A stretch of 64,000 nt of DNA, taken from MED-G20 sp038108155 (GTDB taxonomy: Bacteria; Bacteroidota; Bacteroidia; Flavobacteriales_D; Parvicellaceae). Below, piece by piece: positions 8,543-17,337 of this stretch; the stretch's first letter is position 1, and each line of letters opens with the position of its first letter. The stretch is taken from contig JAYNHP010000001.1 in NCBI GenBank assembly GCA_038108155.1, positions 1 to 64,000 of the forward strand, read 5' to 3'. Below the pieces are notes generated by a model that searched no databases, was not told the origin of the DNA, and saw only the letters and a program-made list of their open reading frames with translations. The position numbers and the translations under genes are program-made.

Positions 8543-9294
8543 TGGGTTTATTAAGTCGTATTTTTACTAAAAAAGAATTAACTATTGAGCCTATAGATTT
8601 AAGCTTTTTGGGAAACGATATTCACTCTCATATAATTCCTGGAATAGACGATGGATCACCTGATATGGAGACCACAATAATATTGCTTAAAAAATTTATT
8701 GATTTAGGATATAAAAAAGTAATTACTACTCCACATATAATGAGTGATTATTATAAAAATACACCAGAAATAATACTTTCTGGTTTGGATAAAGTAAAAG
8801 CAGAAATAATAAAAAATAACTTAAATATTGAAATCGAAGCTGCTGCAGAATACAATTTGGAACCAGAGTTTGAAGACTTATTAGATAAAAATAACTTACT
8901 TACCTTTGGATCTGAAAAGTATCTTCTTTTTGAACTATCTTTTTTTGATGAACCTCCTAGATTAAACGAAACTATTTGGAAAATGAGAGAAAAGGGAGTT
9001 TCTCCTGTTCTCGCACATGTAGAACGTTATGTATACTGGCATAAAGATTATGATAAAATTGAAGAAATGATTAATAGAGGAGTAAAACTTCAATTAAATA
9101 TTGGTTCCATAACGGGAGCTTATGGTCCAGAAGTTAAAAAAGTTGCAGACAGACTAATAAATGATAAAGTTATAGATTTTATCGGTAGTGACTGCCATCA
9201 CGAACAGCACTTAGAAATGATTAGTCACGCATCTAGACTGCCTATATTTCATTCTCTAGTTCAGCAAGAACAGATTTTAAATAAATCGTTATAA
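8542..9294 (+). CDS. CpsB/CapC-family tyrosine-protein phosphatase (PHP domain)
   Basis: 250 residues. The PHP-type metal site is complete: DIHSHIIPGIDDG (27-39, with H28 and H30), TTPH (H65), HVERY (H159) and GSDCHH (D217, H219). CpsB-like enzymes dephosphorylate the tyrosine cluster of the Wzc/CapB kinase that controls capsule chain length and export. Its place as the last gene of a sugar-nucleotide operon, joined by a TAATG overlap, fits a role in surface polysaccharide control. The cognate kinase and export genes are not in the window. Its 3' end overlaps the convergent fabD gene by six bases. Confidence 0.85.
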   Translation: MGLLSRIFTKKELTIEPIDLSFLGNDIHSHIIPGIDDGSPDMETTIILLKKFIDLGYKKVITTPHIMSDYYKNTPEIILSGLDKVKAEIIKNNLNIEIEAAAEYNLEPEFEDLLDKNNLLTFGSEKYLLFELSFFDEPPRLNETIWKMREKGVSPVLAHVERYVYWHKDYDKIEEMINRGVKLQLNIGSITGAYGPEVKKVADRLINDKVIDFIGSDCHHEQHLEMISHASRLPIFHSLVQQEQILNKSL

Positions 9295-10173
9295 TAAAGA
9301 AGCACTTGAAGTAGGAATAGATCGATCTACTTTTTTAAACAATCCTTGCAATACTTTCCCTGGTCCAACTTCAATTACTTCAACATCTTTATTCTTTAAA
9401 ATATTTTTCATTGATTGGGTCCATTTTACTGGTGCAGTTAGTTGGGCAATTAAGTTAGCTTTTATTTGTTCAGCATCCATTACAGCTTCGCCACTTACAT
9501 TTTGGTAAATCGGACATATTGGATTGCTAAATAAAGTATGATCAATTGCATTTTTCAATTCATTTTTTGCAGATTCCATTAATGGTGAATGGAATGCTCC
9601 TCCAACAGGTAATTTTATTGCTCTTCTTGCTCCAGCAACTGTTAGTTTTTCAATTGCTACATCTATCGCATCCATTTCTCCAGAAATCACAAGCTGGCCA
9701 GGACAATTGTAATTTGCCGGAACTACTGTTCCTTCAATAGAACTACAAATATCTTCAACAATATTATCTTCAAGACCTAAAATTGCAGCCATTGTGGAGG
9801 GTTTTTCTTCACAGGACTTTTGCATTGCCAATGCTCTTTTGTGAACTAGGGTTAACCCATCTTCAAAAGAAAGACATTTATTTGCCACCAAAGCTGAAAT
9901 TTCACCCAGTGAATGTCCAGCAACCATATCTGGTTTAAAACTTTCCCCTAAGGAGATAGCGAGAATTACTGAATGTAAGAATATAGCTGGTTGTGTAACT
10001 TTTGTTTGTTTCAGCTCTTGGTCTGTTCCGTAAAACATAATATCTGAAATATTGAAATCTAAAATTTCATTTGATTTTAGGAATAAATTTTTTGCAGATT
10101 CGTTAGAGTCATATAAATCTTTTCCCATTCCTGAAAATTGGGCTCCTTGACCAGGAAATACGTATGCTTTCAT
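9289..10173 (-). CDS. fabD: malonyl-CoA:ACP transacylase
   Basis: 294 residues. FabD loads malonyl groups on acyl carrier protein for fatty-acid synthesis in the cytosol. The catalytic Ser is S88 in GHSLGE, the malonate-binding Arg is R113, and the catalytic His is H195 in GGAFHSPLM; the N-terminal oxyanion motif FPGQGAQ is at residues 6-12. It is the last gene of a four-gene minus-strand set (M23 peptidase, MerR, BI-1, fabD) and lies eight bases after the BI-1 gene. No other fatty-acid synthesis gene is nearby. Confidence 0.95.
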   Translation of the reverse strand: MKAYVFPGQGAQFSGMGKDLYDSNESAKNLFLKSNEILDFNISDIMFYGTDQELKQTKVTQPAIFLHSVILAISLGESFKPDMVAGHSLGEISALVANKCLSFEDGLTLVHKRALAMQKSCEEKPSTMAAILGLEDNIVEDICSSIEGTVVPANYNCPGQLVISGEMDAIDVAIEKLTVAGARRAIKLPVGGAFHSPLMESAKNELKNAIDHTLFSNPICPIYQNVSGEAVMDAEQIKANLIAQLTAPVKWTQSMKNILKNKDVEVIEVGPGKVLQGLFKKVDRSIPTSSASLL

Positions 10174-10181
10174 AATATTAA

Positions 10182-10892
10182 TTAATCTCTATTTCCAAAA
10201 AGTCTTAACAACATTAAAAATAGATTGATAAAATCTAAGTATAAAGTTAGAGCTCCTAAAACCATCATTTTTTGAGCTGTTTCGGAACCTTGGTCAATTT
10301 GATTTCCAATATTTTTAATCTTTTGCACATCATAAGCAGTTAGACCTGTGAATACTAAAACTCCAATTATTGAAATAATATAATCCATTAAAGAACTTCC
10401 AATAAACATATTTACAATACTCGCTATAAGTATTCCTACTAATCCCATTATTAGCAAACTCCCTATTTTTGTTAAATCAGTTTTTGTTGTGTAACCTGTA
10501 AGTGCCATAACACCAAATGTCAATGCACTTATAAAAAATGTAGTTGAGATAGAGGAAGTTGAGTAAATAGCAAAAATGGTACTTAAGCTAATCCCTGTTA
10601 GCGTTGAATAAAGAATGAAGATTCCTAATAAAAACTTTACACTGTATTTATTAAATCCAAACCCAATTAACATAACTAATCCTATAGGAGCAAGTGTTGT
10701 AATCCATCCAAAAGTGGTTAGTCCCCCTTCATAACTAATTATATAGTTTTTCATTTCATCGCTTGCAAACCATACTGCTGAAATACCTGAAATGATAAGG
10801 GCTGTAAACATTAATGAAAAAACATTAGCAACAAAACTGCTAGTGTTGGTTCTAGACTTAGATTTAGTATAATTTATTTTTGTCGGTTCCAT
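10182..10892 (-). CDS. Bax inhibitor-1/YccA family membrane protein
   Basis: 236 residues with about seven hydrophobic membrane segments starting near residue 22. The C-terminal region has FTGLTAYDVQKIKN and LYLDFINLFLMLLRLFG, the family signature; the paired acidic residues in these motifs belong to the pH-sensing calcium-leak site known from BsYetJ. In bacteria such proteins act as inner-membrane cation leak channels or bind the FtsH protease complex (YccA); which applies here cannot be told. It lies between merR and fabD with short spacers, so it is probably in one transcript with them. Confidence 0.88.
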   Translation of the reverse strand: MEPTKINYTKSKSRTNTSSFVANVFSLMFTALIISGISAVWFASDEMKNYIISYEGGLTTFGWITTLAPIGLVMLIGFGFNKYSVKFLLGIFILYSTLTGISLSTIFAIYSTSSISTTFFISALTFGVMALTGYTTKTDLTKIGSLLIMGLVGILIASIVNMFIGSSLMDYIISIIGVLVFTGLTAYDVQKIKNIGNQIDQGSETAQKMMVLGALTLYLDFINLFLMLLRLFGNRD

Positions 10893-10909
10893 ATTATGAC
10901 TTAAACTTT

Positions 10910-11254
10910 TTAAAGTTGTTCTTTTAGTTTTAGTAAAAATGATTTTATTTTCACCATTTTATCCAATATTAATTTCTGATTTCTTAGTTCTAAAATATCA
11001 GTTTTTAATACATCCTTGGCTCCATTTAGTGTATAACCTCTTTCCTTTACTAAGTGGTAAATTAAATGACAATTCTTAACGTCCTCTTTGGTAAATTGAC
11101 GATTTCCTTTATTATTTTTCTTTGGTTTGAGTATTTCAAACTCTTTTTCCCAAAATCTAACTAAGGAAGTATTGACATTCAACATTTTAGCTAATTCACC
11201 TATACTGTAATAGATCTTTGGAGATTTATCAATATCAAACTTTAGCAAATCCAT
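10910..11254 (-). CDS. MerR-family transcriptional regulator
   Basis: 114 residues. The N-terminal winged helix covers about residues 15-84: YYSIGELAKMLNVNTSLVRFW is the recognition region, RQFTKEDV the wing, and YTLNGAKDVL the following helix. The rest is a short coiled coil for dimerisation. No cysteine-based metal site is present, so it is not a metal sensor of the classic MerR type. It is one base from the preceding M23 peptidase gene. Its target and ligand are unknown; I recall the same gene order (M23, MerR) next to alaS in other Flavobacteriia. Confidence 0.85.
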   Translation of the reverse strand: MDLLKFDIDKSPKIYYSIGELAKMLNVNTSLVRFWEKEFEILKPKKNNKGNRQFTKEDVKNCHLIYHLVKERGYTLNGAKDVLKTDILELRNQKLILDKMVKIKSFLLKLKEQL

Positions 11255-11255
11255 T

Positions 11256-12224
11256 TTATAGAGATTGAGTTGGGCGAGAGGAAATCTCTATCACTTTATC
11301 GTATTCCTCCGGACTTAAATCGTTGAAAAAGAAATTAACTGGATTTATTTGTCTATTGTTTTTAAATACTTCATAATGAAGATGTGGTCCTGTAGATTGT
11401 CCAGTGTTTCCAACATATCCTATATGGTCACCTCTTTTAACTTTTTGACCTTTCTTACACTTGAATTTACTGCAATGTGCATATCTTGTTTTGTATCCAT
11501 AGCCATGATTAATTAAAATAGTTTTCCCATAACCGCCTGTCCATCCAACTTTTTCAACTGTTCCATCACCAGTCGCATATATTTCAGTACCAACCGGAGC
11601 TGTGAAATCCATTCCTTGATGCATTTTAAGAATTTTGTAAATAGGATGCATTCTCATACCAAATCCTGAAGCAATTCTAGTTAAATCTCGATTGTTTATA
11701 GGCTGAATACTTGGTATTGCTTTAAGCATTTTTTGTTTTTCCTTTGTAATTTCAAAAACCTCATCGAAAGATCTGGATTGTGAAGAGAGCTTTTTCTCAA
11801 TTAGTTCTAATTTTTGAACTATTTCGACCACCAACTCTCCATACTCAATATTTTCATATTTTTTAAATTTGATTGGATTTCCGCCAGTTCCAAGTTTTCT
11901 TTTGTGGTCTGGGTAAGGATCGGCTTCAAAAATAGCTCTGTAAATATTATCGTCTTTGTTTTGAATGTCATTAAGAACTTCAAGAATGAGGTTAAGATCT
12001 TTATTAAAAACAGATATTTCTTGTCTCAAACTTTGGTTTTCTTTAGCGGCTTCTTTTTGTATAAATGATTTAATATTATAAAATGAAAATGAAAGTATAA
12101 GTACAGAGACAACTACAGATGCAATTAAATAATAAGAAAGTCTTTTAAACTTATCCCACAGGGTTAAGTTAATCTCTTCATAATTAAGAGTGTTTGGATT
12201 GTATTTGTAATTCGTATTTTTCAA
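11256..12224 (-). CDS. M23-family peptidoglycan endopeptidase, membrane anchored
   Basis: 322 residues. A membrane segment at about 31-49 is followed by a periplasmic coiled-coil region (about 55-165) and a C-terminal LytM/M23 domain. The zinc ligands are H202 and D206 in MHQGMD and H283 in GPHLHYEV, with the catalytic H250 in RYAHCS, so the site is intact and the enzyme should cut peptide cross-links. The start is a TTG: an in-frame TAG lies three codons upstream and the first residues (YKYNPNTLNYEEI) fit the family. It heads the minus-strand set that includes merR, the BI-1 gene and fabD. Confidence 0.9.
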   Translation of the reverse strand: MKNTNYKYNPNTLNYEEINLTLWDKFKRLSYYLIASVVVSVLILSFSFYNIKSFIQKEAAKENQSLRQEISVFNKDLNLILEVLNDIQNKDDNIYRAIFEADPYPDHKRKLGTGGNPIKFKKYENIEYGELVVEIVQKLELIEKKLSSQSRSFDEVFEITKEKQKMLKAIPSIQPINNRDLTRIASGFGMRMHPIYKILKMHQGMDFTAPVGTEIYATGDGTVEKVGWTGGYGKTILINHGYGYKTRYAHCSKFKCKKGQKVKRGDHIGYVGNTGQSTGPHLHYEVFKNNRQINPVNFFFNDLSPEEYDKVIEISSRPTQSL

Positions 12225-12320
12225 TTTATACTAAATTTACGCGAATTTAAACATTTTTATTTTAAGTTAATTACATCTTCTTAACCCAGATTTGTTGAGA
12301 ACAAATCAAAAACTAATTTC

Positions 12321-13421
12321 ATGAATTCTATTTATATCATTTTTACATTTTTATTATTTATTTCATTTTCTCTAAAGCAATCCTATTCGAATTATAATAA
12401 CCACTTAATTAAACTCCAACAAAAAGACACCCTAATTAATAAGAAAGATACCATCAATGTAATTGCAGTTGGTGATATTATGATGGGCACCAATTTCCCA
12501 AATAAAAGCTATTTGCCTAACAACGATGGAGTAGATTTATTTAAGAATGTCGAAAGTTTTTTAAAAAAAGGAGACATTACTTTTGGTAATTTAGAGGGAG
12601 TTATTGGCAATGGGGGAACTCCTAAATCTTGTAATAATCCAAAATATTGTTATACTTTCCGAATGCCAGAACATTATATTTCCAATATTAAAAATGCAGG
12701 ATTTAATCTGTTAAGTACTGCAAATAATCATGCAAATGATTTTGGCTTGGAGGGTAGAAAGAAAACTGCGTCAGTTTTAAAAACGGCTGAAATTAATTTT
12801 GCAGGTTCATTGGATAAACCATATACAATTTTCTCCAAAAAAAATATCAAGTATGGTTTTCTTTCAACTGCTCCTAATAGTGGTTGCTTTAATATGAAAA
12901 ATTATACTAAAGTAGTGGAGTATGTAAAGTATTTGGACTCACTATGTGATATTGTTATTGTCTCTTTTCATTCTGGAGCTGAAGGTCTTAAAGCAATTCA
13001 TACCCCTAGAGTAGATGAGATTTTCTTAGGTAATAACAGAGGAAGTGTTTATGAATTTGCTCATTTATGTATTGACGCAGGTGCTGATGTTCTTCTCGGC
13101 CATGGCCCTCATGTTACAAGAGCAGTTGAATTATATAAGAATAGGTTTATTACTTATAGTATGGGGAATTTCTGTACTTATGCTAGGTTTAATTTAAAAG
13201 GTCCTTGTGGTGTAGCTCCAATTTTTGATCTTAGTTTAAATTCCAACGGTGAGTTTATTGCTGCAAAAGTTATTTCTGTAAAGCAAATAGGAGAAGGGAT
13301 TCCATTAGTTGATTCTTCCAAAGCTGCTTGGCAATATGTAGAAAGTTTATCCAAAGAAGATTTTCCAGAATCAGCTTTAATTTTTAATAAAAAACAGAGT
13401 ATTATAACAAAAGCACCCTAA
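12321..13421 (+). CDS. CapA-family protein (PGA_cap metallophosphatase-like fold)
   Basis: 366 residues with an N-terminal hydrophobic signal or anchor (about 3-19). The CapA fold motifs are present in order: AVGDIMMG (49-56), FGNLEG (88-93), TANNHANDFG (133-142), SFHSG with H217, LGHGPHV (259-265) and YSMGNF (279-284). These match the metal-binding motifs of metallophosphoesterases. CapA is known from poly-gamma-glutamate capsule synthesis, but capB and capC are not nearby, and lone CapA homologues of unknown function are common, so no polymer is assigned. It stands alone between a divergent M23 gene and alaS. Confidence 0.85.
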   Translation: MNSIYIIFTFLLFISFSLKQSYSNYNNHLIKLQQKDTLINKKDTINVIAVGDIMMGTNFPNKSYLPNNDGVDLFKNVESFLKKGDITFGNLEGVIGNGGTPKSCNNPKYCYTFRMPEHYISNIKNAGFNLLSTANNHANDFGLEGRKKTASVLKTAEINFAGSLDKPYTIFSKKNIKYGFLSTAPNSGCFNMKNYTKVVEYVKYLDSLCDIVIVSFHSGAEGLKAIHTPRVDEIFLGNNRGSVYEFAHLCIDAGADVLLGHGPHVTRAVELYKNRFITYSMGNFCTYARFNLKGPCGVAPIFDLSLNSNGEFIAAKVISVKQIGEGIPLVDSSKAAWQYVESLSKEDFPESALIFNKKQSIITKAP

Positions 13422-13535
13422 AAAGATTTTCCTTCATATTTTTTATGACAACAAATACACTAAAATTCTATAATCATTAAGATAGTATATTTAAAATAAA
13501 TAACTTTACTTTTAATTAATACCACATATCAATTT

Positions 13536-16169
13536 ATGAATTCAAAAGATATAAGAGCTGCTTTTTTTTCATTTTTTAATGCTAAAAATCATAGTATTGA
13601 AAAATCTGCACCTATGGTGATTAAGGATGACCCTACTCTTATGTTTACCAATGCAGGTATGAATCAATTTAAAGATATATTTCTCGAGTTCGAGATTCCT
13701 AAAAATAAAAGAGTTGCCAATACCCAAAAATGTTTAAGAGTTTCAGGAAAACACAATGATTTGGAAGAGGTTGGTGTTGACACTTACCATCACACAATGT
13801 TTGAAATGTTGGGAAATTGGTCTTTTGGAGATTATTTTAAAAAAGAGGCAATTAAATGGTCTTGGGAGCTTTTTACCGAAGTCTATAAAATAGATAAAAG
13901 TAAACTATATGTTACTGTTTTTCAAGGAGATGAGGAAGATGGAACAAGTTTTGACAGTGAATCATATCAATTTTGGGAAAATTTACTTCCTAGCGATAAA
14001 ATTTTAAAATTTGGGAAAAAAGATAATTTTTGGGAAATGGGTGCTCAAGGGCCATGCGGTCCAAGTTCTGAAATTCATATTGATTTAAGAAATGATGAGG
14101 AAATTCTCAAAATACCTGGTAAAGACTTAGTAAATAAGGACCATCCTCAAGTTGTCGAATTATGGAATCTTGTTTTTATTGAGTTCAATAGAAGTTCTGA
14201 AGGTTCATTAGCTCCTTTAAAAAATAAGCATGTTGATACTGGAATGGGGTTGGAAAGACTAGCTATGGTTCTTCAAGGTAAGAATAGCAACTATGATACA
14301 GATGTTTTTAGACCAATAATTGATTCTTTAGAATCTATCTCCAATAAAAAATATATATCTGGTAATTCGGATGATTCTCAAAATAAAGTAAATATTGCTT
14401 TTAGAGTTATTGTAGATCACCTGAGAGCAGTTTCATTTTCAATCACTGATGGTCAGTTGCCATCCAATACTGGTGCTGGATATGTAATAAGGAGAATTTT
14501 AAGAAGAGCAATTAGGTATGGTTTTCAGTTTTTGGAATTAAAGGAGCCATTTATTTACCAGTTAGTTCCCTCACTTGTCAATAATTTTGAAGGTGTTTTT
14601 AATGAGATAAGTCTTCAGGAAGATTTTATTAAAAAGATAATCCAAGAAGAAGAAATATCTTTTTTTCGGACTTTAAGTTCTGGTATTAAAAGAATGGAAG
14701 AAATTGTTAAGAGTCAAAAAAAACAATTAAAAAGTACTGTAAGTGGTCAATTGGCTTTTGAATTGTACGATAGATATGGGTTCCCATTAGATCTTACTCA
14801 ACTCATTGCATCTGAAAACAAATTAAAAATAGATATTGTAGAATTTGAAAAATGTCTCAATGAACAAAAAAGCAGATCTAAAATTGATGCTGTTAAACAT
14901 TTTGGAGACTGGATAGTTTTAAAGCAAGATGATGTACAAGAATTTATTGGATATGACCATTCAGAAGCAAAAATCATTATTACAAAATACCGCTCATTAG
15001 TTGTTAAAGAAAAAACAAAATTTCAATTAATTTTTAATTTAACTCCCTTTTATCCTGAGGGCGGAGGTCAAGTAGGAGATACTGGCTTTATAGAAGATAA
15101 CCAAGGAAAGGTTCTGATAAAGGACACTAAAAAAGAGAATGGGGTTATAGTTCATTACGTAGACGAGTTACCAAAGAATTTGAATTCTTCTTTCCATGGA
15201 CAGGTAGATTTGGATAGAAGAACTAAAATCTCAAAAAATCATTCTGCAACTCATTTATTGCACCATGCTTTAAGAGAAGTTTTAGGGACTCATGTAGAAC
15301 AAAAAGGATCACTTGTTAACGAAAATTATTTAAGGTTTGATTTTTCTCATTTTTCAAAGTTGAGTCCTCAAGAACTAGTATTAATAGAACAAAAAGTTAA
15401 CAAGCAAATTAGAGATGCTAATTCTTTGATTGAAGAACGAAATATCCCAATGGAAATTGCCAAACAAAAGGGAGCAATAATGTTATTTGGAGAAAAGTAT
15501 GGAGATTCAGTTAGAGTGATTCAATTTGGAAAATCTATAGAATTATGTGGAGGAATACATGTTTCCAACAGTGCAAATATTGGAAATTTTAAGATATCCT
15601 CAGAAAGTTCTATCTCCTCTGGAATAAGAAGAATTGAAGCTCTTTGTGACGAAAAAGCGGATGAAATAATTAATAAAAAATTAAATGAGTATGAAGCAAT
15701 TTCAAAGTTGTTAAAACATCCTCAAGAGTTGTTGTCTGCAGTAGAGTTACTACAATCAAATAACCAATTATTACAAAAAAAATTAGATTCCTATAATTCA
15801 CTAAGATTAAAGGAAGTTAAAAAACAATTATTATCTAATAGAAAAGAGTTAGATTCCTTTTCTATTATTGAAGACCAATCAGATTTATCTGCCGATGAAA
15901 TGAAACAAATAATTTTTGAAATAAAAGCAGAAATGAAAAATTTGGTAGTTCTTTTATTAAGCAATCTAAACAATAAGCCATTTATTTCTTTAATGATTTC
16001 AGAAGATTTAGTTAAGTCTAAAAATTGGAATGCTGGCATAATTATAAGAGAGCTTGCAAAAGAAATTAAAGGTGGAGGTGGTGGACAACCTTTCTTTGCA
16101 ACTGCAGGTGGGTCGCATGTGGGTGGTCTTAAGAACGTAACTCTAAAAGCCCGAGAAATATTCAAATAA
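13536..16169 (+). CDS. alaS: alanyl-tRNA synthetase
   Basis: 877 residues, normal length. It charges tRNA-Ala. The class II catalytic domain occupies about the first 250 residues (TNAGMNQFKD, VGVDTYHHTMFEMLGNWSFGDYF). The editing domain has the zinc-binding HSATH (H569 and H573) and CGGIH (C671 and H675) motifs intact, so mischarged Ser- and Gly-tRNA should be cleared. The C-terminal DHHA1 part carries the Gly-rich GGGGGQPFFATAGG. The 114-base region before it shows no clear TAnnTTTG element. Its 3' end overlaps the convergent response-regulator gene by eight bases. Confidence 0.97.
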   Translation: MNSKDIRAAFFSFFNAKNHSIEKSAPMVIKDDPTLMFTNAGMNQFKDIFLEFEIPKNKRVANTQKCLRVSGKHNDLEEVGVDTYHHTMFEMLGNWSFGDYFKKEAIKWSWELFTEVYKIDKSKLYVTVFQGDEEDGTSFDSESYQFWENLLPSDKILKFGKKDNFWEMGAQGPCGPSSEIHIDLRNDEEILKIPGKDLVNKDHPQVVELWNLVFIEFNRSSEGSLAPLKNKHVDTGMGLERLAMVLQGKNSNYDTDVFRPIIDSLESISNKKYISGNSDDSQNKVNIAFRVIVDHLRAVSFSITDGQLPSNTGAGYVIRRILRRAIRYGFQFLELKEPFIYQLVPSLVNNFEGVFNEISLQEDFIKKIIQEEEISFFRTLSSGIKRMEEIVKSQKKQLKSTVSGQLAFELYDRYGFPLDLTQLIASENKLKIDIVEFEKCLNEQKSRSKIDAVKHFGDWIVLKQDDVQEFIGYDHSEAKIIITKYRSLVVKEKTKFQLIFNLTPFYPEGGGQVGDTGFIEDNQGKVLIKDTKKENGVIVHYVDELPKNLNSSFHGQVDLDRRTKISKNHSATHLLHHALREVLGTHVEQKGSLVNENYLRFDFSHFSKLSPQELVLIEQKVNKQIRDANSLIEERNIPMEIAKQKGAIMLFGEKYGDSVRVIQFGKSIELCGGIHVSNSANIGNFKISSESSISSGIRRIEALCDEKADEIINKKLNEYEAISKLLKHPQELLSAVELLQSNNQLLQKKLDSYNSLRLKEVKKQLLSNRKELDSFSIIEDQSDLSADEMKQIIFEIKAEMKNLVVLLLSNLNNKPFISLMISEDLVKSKNWNAGIIIRELAKEIKGGGGGQPFFATAGGSHVGGLKNVTLKAREIFK

Positions 16170-17337
16170 TTGTAGGAACGTATTTTTTAACTTCCGCTAA
16201 GTCAATTTTTTTGTCAGAAAGAATTATTAATCTTTCTAATACATTTCTAAGTTCTCTTATATTTCCTGTCCATTTCATTTTTTTAAGTTCATCAATTGCC
16301 TTATTAGAAATTTCTTTTTGTTTAACCCCATGTTCATTACAAATTTTTTCAATAAAATAATCACAAAGCATAGGAATATCTTCTATTCTATCCTTAAGCG
16401 ATGGTACATTTATTGGGATAACATTTAAACGATGAAATAAATCTTCTCTAAAATTCCCATTTTCTATTTCCTTTTTAAGATTTTTATTTGTTGCAGCTAT
16501 AATTCTAGGGTTTACAGAAATTGATTTATTTCCACCAACTCTAGTTATTTTATTTTCTTGCAGAGCTCTTAGAACTTTCGATTGGGCTGAAAGACTCATG
16601 TCCCCAATTTCATCTAGAAATAATGTTCCATTACTAGCCTGTTCAAATTTCCCTATTTTTTGTTTGTGGGCAGATGTAAATGAACCTTTTTCATGCCCAA
16701 ATAATTCACTTTCTATTAGTTCAGATGGAATTGCGGCACAATTTATTTCCACAAATAAATTTTTATTCCTATTACTTTTTTCATGGATCTGATTGGCAAC
16801 TAATTCCTTTCCTGTACCATTAGGTCCAGTAATTAAGACTCTTGCATTTGAATTTGCAACTTTAGTTATTAGTTCTAGTATAGATTTTATTTCTGGGCTT
16901 TGGCCAATTATTTCAGAATTAGATTTTATTTTTCTTTTTAAAATGCTGTTTTCTTTTCTTAGATGATTGTTATTTAATGCATTTTTAACACATGTTAGAA
17001 CTCTATTTAAATCTAATGGTTTTTCAATGTAATCAAAAGCTCCAATTTTTAGTGTATGAACAGCTGTTTCAATATCTCCATGTCCGCTTATCATAACAAC
17101 AGGCGTTAAAATGTTGTTTTCTACAATTTTTTTAAGTGTTTCTATTCCATCAATTTTAGGCATTTTAATATCACAAAATATTAAATCAAAGTTTTTTTCT
17201 TCTGCCATTTTATAGCCTTCAATACCATCTTGAGCAGTTTCAACTAGATATTTTTCAAACTCTAATATTTCCTTCAAAGTTGCTCTAATTGAACGCTCGT
17301 CATCTATGATAAGTATTTTCTTCAATTTTTCAACCAT
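16162..17337 (-). CDS. sigma-54-dependent response regulator lacking a DNA-binding domain
   Basis: 391 residues. A receiver domain (about 7-120; acidic pair D12-D13, phosphorylation site D56, K106) is followed by an AAA+ domain (about 140-370) with Walker A GPNGTGKE (171-178), Walker B LFLDEIGD (239-246) and a sigma-54 contact loop GSFTSA (218-223) instead of the textbook GAFTGA. The F and T that touch sigma-54 are kept. The chain ends about 25 residues after WTGNIRELRN, so the usual C-terminal Fis helix-turn-helix is missing. It overlaps the ABC permease gene by 16 bases and is the last gene of the grpE-dnaJ set. No histidine kinase is encoded nearby. Confidence 0.9.
   Translation of the reverse strand: MVEKLKKILIIDDERSIRATLKEILEFEKYLVETAQDGIEGYKMAEEKNFDLIFCDIKMPKIDGIETLKKIVENNILTPVVMISGHGDIETAVHTLKIGAFDYIEKPLDLNRVLTCVKNALNNNHLRKENSILKRKIKSNSEIIGQSPEIKSILELITKVANSNARVLITGPNGTGKELVANQIHEKSNRNKNLFVEINCAAIPSELIESELFGHEKGSFTSAHKQKIGKFEQASNGTLFLDEIGDMSLSAQSKVLRALQENKITRVGGNKSISVNPRIIAATNKNLKKEIENGNFREDLFHRLNVIPINVPSLKDRIEDIPMLCDYFIEKICNEHGVKQKEISNKAIDELKKMKWTGNIRELRNVLERLIILSDKKIDLAEVKKYVPTII

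Noticed and set aside
12321..13421. A poly-gamma-glutamate capsule locus around the CapA-like gene
   Set aside because: No capB, capC or capE homologue is nearby, and stand-alone CapA-fold proteins are widespread.
13422..13535. TATATTTA at 13486-13493 as the alaS promoter
   Set aside because: The last base differs from the consensus and no TTG lies at the -33 distance; in this A/T-rich spacer such octamers are not significant.
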